Position numbers and translations under genes: made by a program. DNA of 8,510 nt from Anaerolineae bacterium (GTDB lineage Bacteria > Chloroflexota > Anaerolineae > B4-G1 > SLSP01): NCBI GenBank assembly GCA_016928755.1, contig JAFGKB010000191.1, forward strand, positions 1-8,510. Reading direction: 5' to 3'. Of the stretch, positions 1 through 6,474 are shown one piece after another (position 1 is the first letter of the stretch; every line of letters begins with the position of its first letter). Below the pieces are notes generated by a model. It was not told where the DNA came from. It did no database searches and was given only the letters and a program-made list of their open reading frames with translations.

Positions 1-531
1 CGTTATGTCTTTAAAGGTCGTGATGCACTCAAATTCAGCGTGCTCTTTGTGCGCATGTTTCCCGGTGTCGCTATTGCTATGCCGATGGTGATCATCTTGG
101 CCAATATGGGACTCTATGATAAACCGTTAGGCTTATCGTTAGTCTACTCTGTGGGTTCAATCGCGTTAACGGTGTGGATTACAGCCAGCATCTTTATGGG
201 AATTCCTGTGGAGTTAGAAGAGGCTGCACAAGTTTTCGGTACAACCCGCATTGGAGCTTTTTTGCGTGTGACGTTACCTCTATCCCTGCCCGGTCTAGCG
301 GCGTGCGCTATGTATGCCTTCCTGGGTGCCTGGAATGAGACGGTCTCGGCGATTGTCTTAACCCAGTTCCATCCTACATTCTCGGTTGTCGTTTACCAGA
401 CTCTGGTAGGCGCTACGGGCCAGGTACACCTGGCCGCTGCCGGTGGCATGGCAATGGGGTTACCCTCTGTTATCTTCACATTCTTTATCCGCAAATACAT
501 CAACCAGATGTGGGGCGGAGTTACAGTCTAA
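1..531 (+). CDS. Sugar ABC transporter permease, CUT1/MalG type (5' partial)
   Basis: Inner-membrane permease subunit of a carbohydrate ABC importer, forming half of the transmembrane channel. The frame is open from base 1 and ends at TAA 529-531, giving 176 residues. MalG-type permeases are usually about 275 residues, so roughly the first 100 lie outside the window; the internal ATG at 40 is not the real start. The cytoplasmic EAA loop that docks on the ATPase is clear: EEAA at residues 73-76, G80 and the closing LP at 92-93. Hydrophobic segments lie at about residues 13-37, 46-68, 93-115 and 146-170. The C-terminus (IRKYINQMWGGVTV) is the usual short basic tail of MalG-like proteins. The ATPase gene follows after 31 bp. 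The partner permease and the substrate-binding protein are presumably upstream. The family is certain; the substrate is not readable from this fragment and is inferred only from the downstream enzymes. Confidence 0.93.
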   Translation, partial: RYVFKGRDALKFSVLFVRMFPGVAIAMPMVIILANMGLYDKPLGLSLVYSVGSIALTVWITASIFMGIPVELEEAAQVFGTTRIGAFLRVTLPLSLPGLAACAMYAFLGAWNETVSAIVLTQFHPTFSVVVYQTLVGATGQVHLAAAGGMAMGLPSVIFTFFIRKYINQMWGGVTV

Positions 532-545
532 GGTAATACAACCCG

Positions 546-552
546 AAGGGGA
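546..552 (+). promoter_or_regulatory. Ribosome binding site of the ABC ATPase gene
   Basis: The purine-rich stretch GAAGGGGAG lies about 10 bases before the ATG at 563, which supports that start. No other good start is nearer to the first conserved residues of the ATPase fold. Confidence 0.6.
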
Positions 553-562
553 GTAAAAAAAT

Positions 563-1651
563 ATGGCAACTTTACAACTAAAAAATCTGACCAAACGTTT
601 TGGTAAGGACATTCTGGCCGTTAATAACGTGAACCTGGAAGTTAAAGATAGTGAGTATCTTGTGCTTTTAGGGCCTTCCGGGTGTGGGAAAACCACTACT
701 ATGCGTATGGTAGCCGGTCTGGAGGAAGCGACCGCCGGGCAGGTTATTCTCGATGGCAAAGATATTACCGACCTGCCGCCGCGTAAACGTGATGTGAGTA
801 TGGTCTTCCAGAATTATGCAGTCTGGCCCCATATGACCGTTTATGACAATATCGCCTTCGCACTTAAGCTCAAAGGTTTGTCTAAATCAGAGATTGACGA
901 AATAGTGAAAGATGTGGCCGGGCTTACAAAAATCGGGGACTATCTAATGCGTTATCCCGCGCAACTTTCTGGTGGACAACAACAACGCGTCGCTGTGGCC
1001 CGGGCGATTGCCGTCAAACCCAAGTTATTCTTAATGGATGAGCCACTTTCTAACTTGGATGCCAAATTGCGTGTCTCAACGCGAACTGAACTGAAAGCCA
1101 TCCATAATAAGACCGGGGCTACAACCGTCTTTGTTACCCATGACCAAGCTGAAGCTATGAGTATGGCCGACCGGATCGTGATTATGAAGGATGGCGAGAT
1201 TATGCAGATTGGCACGCCAGAACAGGTTTATAGTGAGAGTGCCAATCTGTTTGTCGCTGATTTTATCGGTACTCCGCCCACCAACTTTATAGATGTGGAG
1301 ATGGTGTCTGAGAATGATTCCCATTATCTGGTAAATTCCTATCTCCGTTTTGCTCTTAGTGGGGCTGAGGAACAACGCTTGGTCAGTTATGGTAAAGAGA
1401 AGTTGGTTGTCGGCATTCGTCCTGAGAATTTCTTGTTAACTGATGAATCCCAGGCGATCCTCTCTGCCAACTGCCTGGTTTCTGAACCGCAAGGCTCACA
1501 CCAGATTGTGGCCGTAGAGCTAGGTAATAAAATTGTGAAGGTTGTTTCACCACCAAAGCCTAAAATTTCTACTGGCGATAAGGTATATCTAAATGTAAAG
1601 CCAAATACTACCGGTTTCTTTGATCCTGATACCACCTTGAGGATTGAATAA
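563..1651 (+). CDS. Sugar ABC transporter ATP-binding protein, MalK/UgpC type
   Basis: Cytoplasmic ATPase that powers the importer whose permease precedes it. It has 362 residues, close to the 360-370 usual for MalK/UgpC/MsmX proteins. All nucleotide-binding motifs are intact: Walker A GPSGCGKTT at residues 37-45, Q-loop Q83, ABC signature LSGGQ at 135-139, Walker B with D159 and E160, D-loop ending at D166, and switch histidine H193. Residues from about 240 to the end form the TOBE/MOP-like regulatory domain typical of CUT1 ATPases (for example the GIRPENF block). The gene starts 31 bp after the permease stop and ends 29 bp before the GH38 gene, so it is almost certainly in one transcript with both. 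Some MalK-type ATPases serve several importers in one cell, so it need not be dedicated to this system. The family call is very safe; the transported sugar is inferred from context. Confidence 0.96.
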   Translation: MATLQLKNLTKRFGKDILAVNNVNLEVKDSEYLVLLGPSGCGKTTTMRMVAGLEEATAGQVILDGKDITDLPPRKRDVSMVFQNYAVWPHMTVYDNIAFALKLKGLSKSEIDEIVKDVAGLTKIGDYLMRYPAQLSGGQQQRVAVARAIAVKPKLFLMDEPLSNLDAKLRVSTRTELKAIHNKTGATTVFVTHDQAEAMSMADRIVIMKDGEIMQIGTPEQVYSESANLFVADFIGTPPTNFIDVEMVSENDSHYLVNSYLRFALSGAEEQRLVSYGKEKLVVGIRPENFLLTDESQAILSANCLVSEPQGSHQIVAVELGNKIVKVVSPPKPKISTGDKVYLNVKPNTTGFFDPDTTLRIE

Positions 1652-1660
1652 AAATATAAA

Positions 1661-1675
1661 ATAGCGGGGTGCTAT
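1661..1675 (+). promoter_or_regulatory. Shine-Dalgarno region of the mannosidase gene within a small inverted repeat
   Basis: ATAGC (1661-1665) and GCTAT (1671-1675) are perfect reverse complements separated by GGGGT. The only Shine-Dalgarno-like bases before the ATG at 1681 (GGGGTG, 1666-1671) therefore fall in the loop of a 5-bp stem. The hairpin is short and may be chance. If it forms, it would present or limit the ribosome site of the longest gene in the operon. The spacing to the ATG (9 bases) is normal. Confidence 0.35.
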
Positions 1676-1680
1676 AAAAA

Positions 1681-4600
1681 ATGATGATCTCTCATAAAAT
1701 TCGGTTAACGTCCCAGAAAATAGCTCAGCGTATCGAGATTCTTGAATCATTGGTTTACCGGCAGCAACACCCTTTAGCGCTCTTTCATTACCATAAATTA
1801 CCAGGTTCCCAAAGCTTCCAGGAGTCTGAATCTCAATGTCAAGGTAAAGAAGGCGCAGTTATCAATTGGCATAGCTACTGGGGAGAATATCGAGCAAATT
1901 TTATCCTCCGTACGCATTTTCAAGTTCCTGAATCTTGGGTAGGTCACCAACCCATTGCCCTCTATTTGCCTTTGGGTGATGCTGGTGAGTTCAGCCATCC
2001 TGAAGCTTTAGCCTATATTGATGGCCGGCCTTGGGCCACCTGCGACCGCCATCACCAAGAGATCTTATTGCCCCCGGTCTATTGCGATGGCAAGCCCCGC
2101 GAGTTGGTACTTCACGGGTGGGTGGGTAATTTGTGCAATGAGCCGGCTGCTAAACTCTTTATGCGGGAATGCACCCTGGTCCTTATTGACCAACCCACGC
2201 GGGACCTCTTAGCGTTGGCTCGGGTTGCTTTAGGGGTTGCCGGTTATCTTGAATCTGAGTCACCGGCTAAAGCCCATCTCTACAATGCCCTAGATACGGC
2301 TTTTATGTGTCTTGACCTGCGTGAGCCTTTCGGAGCGGCTTTTTATGCCAGTATCTCCCAGGCTTACGCTACATTAGAATCTGGTATTGCCCGGTGTGGT
2401 CCGGCCTTGGACGTGGATATTACCGCCGTAGGCCATGCGCATATTGATGTCGCGTGGTTGTGGACACTAGCTCAAACCCGGCGCAAATCTGAGCGAACCT
2501 TCTATAACGTTATCCGTTTAATGGAACAGTTCCCTGAGTTCCGCTTTGTGCAGAGTCAACCGCAGCTTTATGCGTTTGTGCAGCAGGCATGCCCGGCCCT
2601 CTTTGAGCAGATTAAGCAGCGCGTCAACGAGGGTCGCTGGGAGCCTATCGGCGGGATGTGGGTAGAGGCAGATTGTAACCTTTCCGGTCCTGAATCTCTG
2701 GTCCGCCAGTTCTTATTGGGGCGCAGTTTCTTCCGGGATAACTTCGGGAAAGATGCAGAAAGTCCGGTTCTGTGGTTGCCCGATGTCTTTGGCTATGCCT
2801 GGAATCTTCCGCAATTGATAAAAGAAGCCGGTTTAGATTATTTCTTTACGATTAAGATCGGTTGGAACGAGTATAACCGGTTGCCCTATGATTCCTTTTG
2901 GTGGCAGGGATTAGATGGGACGCGAGTCCTGACCCATTTCAGTACGACACCACAGGTGAGTAGTGCCTTTACCGAGGCCACCAGTATTTTTACCAGTACC
3001 TATAACGCAGATGCGTCCCCAGAGCAAACTCTCGGCACCTGGCGCAATTTCCAACAGCAGGACGCCGGGAAAACCGGGGTAACACCTCCCTTGCTTATGG
3101 CCTTTGGATATGGCGATGGCGGCGGTGGCCCTACGCGGGAGATGTTGGAAAATATTCATATTATGCAAGATTTCCCGGCCACACCCCATATACATTGCGG
3201 GACGGTGAAGGACTTCTTTGCACGGTTGGAGTCTACGGTGGGGGAGCGACTTCCTGTCTGGGATGGGGAACTTTACCTGGAGAACCATCGTGGAACCTAC
3301 ACGACCCAAAGCCGCAATAAGCGGGCTAACCGGCTGAGTGAATTCTTGTTACACGATGCCGAATTCTTAGCGTCCTATGCGTCGCTCTGTGATGTTAACT
3401 ACGTTTACCCGGCCGCTGAATTACAACGTGCCTGGGAATTGGTCTGTTTAAATCAATTCCACGACATTATTCCCGGCAGCAGTATCGGCGAGGTTTACGC
3501 AGAATCCTTGGCACAGTACGAGGAAGTTCGCCATATAGCCGGGGCTATTTGCGAGGTGGCATTAAGGGTGCTGGCGGCCCAACAAGCGGGCGAAATTCTG
3601 GTGGTTAATCCTACCTCCTTTATGCGTGATGATTTGGCTTTCTGGGCCGGAGCACAGCGGGAAGGATCCCTCCGGCGTCTTGATAATGACCGCCAGGTAG
3701 TTGTTCAACCGGTTCCTGGTGGCTGGCTACTGGATATAGGTGCAGTCGCACCTTATAGCCTCTTGGCACTTAGTCGCAGTCCGGCAGCCTCGGAGGTCGC
3801 GCCAGTTCCTGACTTTGGATTGCAAGTGGCCCCTGACTTGTTAGAAAATAAGTATCTGCGTGTGGAGTTAAACGCCGAGGGGGATATTATACGTATCTAT
3901 GATAAAGTTAACCGGCGTGAAGTGCTGCCTCCCCAGGCTATAGCGAACCAATTTCAGGCCTTTGAAGACCGCCCATTATATGGTGATGCCTGGAATATTG
4001 AGCTTTTCTATGAGGATAAGCGGTGGTTGGCCGAACCGGCTACTTCTATTGAGGTCGTCGAGGGTGGCCCGTTACGGGTTGCTGTGGAGATACACCGCCG
4101 TATCCTGAATAGCGATTATGTCCAACGGATTATGTTAAGTTATAATAGCCCGCGCCTTGATTTTGATACAACAATTGATTGGCATGAACGTCATATCCTG
4201 CTCAAGGTTGCTTTTCCTGTGGCTATATTATCGCCGGTGGCAACCTATGAAATTCAGTGGGGCAATGTGCAACGTCCCACCCACCGTAATACCAGTTGGG
4301 ACTGGGCGCGTTTTGAAACTTGCGCGCAGAAGTGGGTAGATTTAAGTGAAGGTGGCTATGGTGTCAGTTTACTTAACGATGGTAAATATGGCCACGATAT
4401 TTACCAAAACGTAATGCGCCTTAGCTTATTGCGGGGCACTACCAGTCCTGACCCAGAGGCCGACCAGGGGGAGCATACGTTTACCTACAGCCTGTACCCG
4501 CATAACGCAGGTTGGGACGCCCGTACTGTTGCGGCGGCATACGCCCTAAACGACCCCCTGCGGGTATTCTCCGTGTGCTCAGATATAACTCGTGAAGCTA

Positions 4601-4884
4601 AGTTCTCTCGTACTGGGCAGAGTCTTGTATCTGTGGACCGTCCCAATGTTGTGATTGAGACCCTGAAACGCGCGGAGGATGGTCAGGGCTTAATTATGCG
4701 TCTGTACGAGAATCAGCGGCAGCGCGGCCCGGCTTTAATAAAAACCGGCTTCCCCTTAAAGGAGGTTTGGCGCGTCAACTTAATGGAGGAAAATCAAGAG
4801 CCCCTGGATTGTGAGTCTGGCGCGGTCATGCTTGATTTAGGCCCTTATCAAATAGTCTCACTCCGGTTAATCCCGGCAGACTAA
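1681..4884 (+). CDS. Alpha-mannosidase, GH38, Ams1-like
   Basis: Retaining, metal-dependent exo-alpha-mannosidase that hydrolyses terminal alpha-mannosyl residues. At 1067 residues it matches the Ams1/vacuolar type rather than the shorter MngB mannosylglycerate hydrolase (about 880). An N-terminal beta-rich domain (about 1-245, with the SHPEALAYIDGRPWATCDRH block) precedes the GH38 catalytic domain (about 246-525), a helical middle domain (to about 610) and a C-terminal beta-sandwich region (about 640-1065). Metal-binding and catalytic positions by family analogy are H254 and D256 in GHAHIDVAWLW, D368 in WLPDVFGY (nucleophile and metal ligand), and H594 in NQFHDIIPGSS. D479 in GYGDGGGGP is a candidate acid/base. 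There is no signal peptide or membrane segment, so it should act in the cytosol on an imported or internally made glycoside. Two ATG codons stand in tandem at 1681 and 1684; either could start. Linkage and true substrate are unknown; alpha-1,2-mannosyl glycosides are an inference from the neighbours. Confidence 0.95.
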   Translation: MMISHKIRLTSQKIAQRIEILESLVYRQQHPLALFHYHKLPGSQSFQESESQCQGKEGAVINWHSYWGEYRANFILRTHFQVPESWVGHQPIALYLPLGDAGEFSHPEALAYIDGRPWATCDRHHQEILLPPVYCDGKPRELVLHGWVGNLCNEPAAKLFMRECTLVLIDQPTRDLLALARVALGVAGYLESESPAKAHLYNALDTAFMCLDLREPFGAAFYASISQAYATLESGIARCGPALDVDITAVGHAHIDVAWLWTLAQTRRKSERTFYNVIRLMEQFPEFRFVQSQPQLYAFVQQACPALFEQIKQRVNEGRWEPIGGMWVEADCNLSGPESLVRQFLLGRSFFRDNFGKDAESPVLWLPDVFGYAWNLPQLIKEAGLDYFFTIKIGWNEYNRLPYDSFWWQGLDGTRVLTHFSTTPQVSSAFTEATSIFTSTYNADASPEQTLGTWRNFQQQDAGKTGVTPPLLMAFGYGDGGGGPTREMLENIHIMQDFPATPHIHCGTVKDFFARLESTVGERLPVWDGELYLENHRGTYTTQSRNKRANRLSEFLLHDAEFLASYASLCDVNYVYPAAELQRAWELVCLNQFHDIIPGSSIGEVYAESLAQYEEVRHIAGAICEVALRVLAAQQAGEILVVNPTSFMRDDLAFWAGAQREGSLRRLDNDRQVVVQPVPGGWLLDIGAVAPYSLLALSRSPAASEVAPVPDFGLQVAPDLLENKYLRVELNAEGDIIRIYDKVNRREVLPPQAIANQFQAFEDRPLYGDAWNIELFYEDKRWLAEPATSIEVVEGGPLRVAVEIHRRILNSDYVQRIMLSYNSPRLDFDTTIDWHERHILLKVAFPVAILSPVATYEIQWGNVQRPTHRNTSWDWARFETCAQKWVDLSEGGYGVSLLNDGKYGHDIYQNVMRLSLLRGTTSPDPEADQGEHTFTYSLYPHNAGWDARTVAAAYALNDPLRVFSVCSDITREAKFSRTGQSLVSVDRPNVVIETLKRAEDGQGLIMRLYENQRQRGPALIKTGFPLKEVWRVNLMEENQEPLDCESGAVMLDLGPYQIVSLRLIPAD

Positions 4885-4885
4885 C

Positions 4886-4937
4886 GCCCTGGTAACTCCT
4901 CTGAAAAAAAGAGTACTAGTTAAATAAAGTCTAGGGC
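4886..4937 (+). other. Imperfect stem-loop just after the mannosidase stop
   Basis: Nested complementary blocks start two bases after the stop codon: GCCCT (4886-4890) with AGGGC (4933-4937), TAACT (4893-4897) with AGTTA (4918-4922), and CTCT (4899-4902) with AGAG (4910-4913) around a GAAAAAA loop. Internal loops make it imperfect, and no run of T follows, so it is not a textbook intrinsic terminator. It could be an attenuating or mRNA-stabilising structure between the first part of the operon and the GT4 gene. Confidence 0.3.
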
Positions 4938-4953
4938 ATTTAAGTTAAGGGCA

Positions 4954-4973
4954 GCGACACCGATAAGTGTTGC
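4954..4973 (+). promoter_or_regulatory. Hairpin / candidate operator upstream of the glycosyltransferase gene
   Basis: GCGACAC (4954-4960) and GTGTTGC (4967-4973) pair over seven positions, one of them G-T, around the loop CGATAA. As DNA it is an ACAC-N6-GTGT inverted repeat, about 78 bp before the GT4 start. No poly-T follows, so it is more likely an operator or RNA stem than a terminator. No convincing -35/-10 pair was found, so a separate promoter in this gap is only possible, not shown. Confidence 0.3.
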
Positions 4974-5039
4974 GCTTGGTTGGCGCTGTGATAGATCAAG
5001 AGCCATCCGGTGGGCGTTTTAACCCCAAATTTATTTAAC

Positions 5040-5045
5040 GGAGAG
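5040..5045 (+). promoter_or_regulatory. Ribosome binding site of the glycosyltransferase gene
   Basis: GGAGAG ends 5 bases before the ATG at 5051. This is a good Shine-Dalgarno match and decides the start. Confidence 0.65.
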
Positions 5046-5050
5046 ATAAA

Positions 5051-6409
5051 ATGAAGAGAAATATCGGGATATTTCATTACAAAGTCGGGGGAACAGATGG
5101 CGTCTCCCTGGAAATTGATAAGTGGAAAAGTGTATTAGAGGAACTGGGCCATACAGTTCATCTGTGTGCCGGGGACTTAGGGACAGTTGATGGAACTTTA
5201 ATAGAGGAAATGTATCACCATCGCGAAGATGCCGAACGGTTGACCTATAATACATTTACTGAGTTGCGTGATTATAACAGTGAAAGTGCGTACCGGACTG
5301 AGTTTATGGATTTGGCAGATGTCCTGGAATGCAAAATACGTGCATTCGTAGAAGACAAACATATTGACTTTATCATCCCACAGAATGTATGGTCGGTGGC
5401 GGTTAACCCACCCGTTTCCGTTGCCTTAACCCGCGTGATGCGCGATTTACAGTTACCGGCACTGGCCCATAACCACGATTTTTACTGGGAGCGCACCGAC
5501 GGTGTCGCTCTGACATGTGCCACGGCTATCGAGTTTGCCCAGAAATATCTACCACCGCGTGATTTATTGGCGCAACACGTGGTTATCAACAGCCTTGCTC
5601 AACAGCAACTTGCAGAACGTAAGGGAATTGCTTCAACCGTAGTCCCCAACGTTTTCGATTTCAGCATGCCCGACTGGCAACTTGATGATTACAACCAAGA
5701 TTTCCGTGCTCAAATTGGTCTTAAAGAAAACGATATTATAATTCTTCAGGCTACCCGCATCGTTCAGCGTAAGGGGATCGAATTAGCTCTTGATTTTGTT
5801 AAGGCCCTAAATGCACCGCAGCGTCGCGCTCAACTCCAAGCCCGGGGGTTGTATAATGGCCGAACGTTTGATGCAGACAGTCGTATTGTATTGGTCTTTG
5901 CCGGTTATGCCCAGGATGACCTAAGTGGCTACACCCAGAAACTTAAGCAGAAAGTAACACAGGATGGCATTGATGCCTTATTTATTGAGGATTGCGTAGC
6001 CGGACGGCGACAAATGCGCGCGGGGCAAAAGGTCTATTCCTTATGGGATACCTATGTCATTGCCGATTTTGTCACATATCCGAGTCTCTGGGAAGGGTGG
6101 GGGAACCAATTCCTGGAAGCCCTACGGGCGCGATTGCCCATTATGCTGTTTGAATACCCGGTGTATAAGGCCGATATCAAAGATAAAGGTTTTCGTGTCG
6201 TCTCGTTGGGTTCGGAAATTACCGGCTATGACCCGCAAGGTTTGGCACAGGTTTCGCAACCGGTCATTGAATCCGCTGCTGATGAGGCGGTTACATTACT
6301 TACGGATGCTGAGTTACGGCGTGAGGTGGTGGAGCACAACTTCGCGGTTGCTCAGCAATACTATTCATTAAGTGCCCTGCGGCGTTATTTAACACCCTTG
6401 GTGGCCTAA
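5051..6409 (+). CDS. Glycosyltransferase, GT4 family (candidate mannosylglucosylglycerate synthase-like)
   Basis: Cytosolic retaining glycosyltransferase of the GT-B fold, 452 residues, normal for GT4. The N-terminal Rossmann half opens with IGIFHYKVGGTDGVSLEI, in which the G13-G14 loop normally contacts the donor. The C-terminal half holds ATRIVQRKG, with R236 and K241 in the spacing of the GT4 phosphate-binding Arg/Lys pair, and then the EX7E motif E348-GWGNQFL-E356. There is no signal peptide or membrane segment. The GGTDGVSLE start recalls the GT4 mannosylglucosylglycerate synthase type of Petrotoga; this is a memory-based similarity and not a computed one. The gene has its own strong ribosome site after a 166-bp gap, and is followed after 57 bp by a glucosylglycerate phosphorylase-like gene. 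That suggests it adds a sugar to, or removes one from, a glucosylglycerate-type acceptor. A phosphorylase role (as for GT4 trehalose phosphorylases) is an alternative. Fold and family are secure; donor and acceptor are not. Confidence 0.88.
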   Translation: MKRNIGIFHYKVGGTDGVSLEIDKWKSVLEELGHTVHLCAGDLGTVDGTLIEEMYHHREDAERLTYNTFTELRDYNSESAYRTEFMDLADVLECKIRAFVEDKHIDFIIPQNVWSVAVNPPVSVALTRVMRDLQLPALAHNHDFYWERTDGVALTCATAIEFAQKYLPPRDLLAQHVVINSLAQQQLAERKGIASTVVPNVFDFSMPDWQLDDYNQDFRAQIGLKENDIIILQATRIVQRKGIELALDFVKALNAPQRRAQLQARGLYNGRTFDADSRIVLVFAGYAQDDLSGYTQKLKQKVTQDGIDALFIEDCVAGRRQMRAGQKVYSLWDTYVIADFVTYPSLWEGWGNQFLEALRARLPIMLFEYPVYKADIKDKGFRVVSLGSEITGYDPQGLAQVSQPVIESAADEAVTLLTDAELRREVVEHNFAVAQQYYSLSALRRYLTPLVA

Positions 6410-6440
6410 ATTTAAGCTGGAAGAGGTACAACACCTTATC

Positions 6441-6474
6441 AAAGGAGAGGTAGGTTGTGATTTTATATGTGTGA
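6441..6474 (+). promoter_or_regulatory. Translation start region of the phosphorylase gene with a five-codon overlapping micro-ORF
   Basis: A strong Shine-Dalgarno sequence AAAGGAG (6441-6447) lies 9 bases before a GTG at 6457, but 19 bases before the ATG at 6467 that begins the phosphorylase. The GTG opens a five-codon frame (V/M-I-L-Y-V) whose TGA (6472-6474) overlaps the first codons of the real gene. An in-frame TGA at 6458-6460 excludes any earlier start for the phosphorylase. Expression may depend on termination and re-initiation, or on the weaker GAGGT at 6447-6451. Confidence 0.4.

Noticed and set aside
2911..3309. 132-codon open frame on the - strand inside the mannosidase gene, and similar shorter antisense frames at 460-759, 952-1215, 1076-1375, 6802-7128 and 7892-8185
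   Set aside because: They lie opposite strongly conserved coding sequence, show no recognisable motif, and have composition expected of shadow frames.
4758..4785. Perfect AAAGGAGGT with an ATG at 4783 inside the mannosidase gene
   Set aside because: The ATG is in frame with the last 33 residues of the mannosidase and would yield only a fragment; it is best explained as coding for lysine-glutamate-valine.
4970..4998. Possible promoter TTGCGC - 16 bp - TAGATC before the glycosyltransferase
   Set aside because: The -10 box matches only half of the consensus, so it is too weak to list as a promoter.
6054..6371. 105-codon + strand frame overlapping the glycosyltransferase
   Set aside because: It is out of frame with the conserved EX7E region of the real gene and has no motif of its own.
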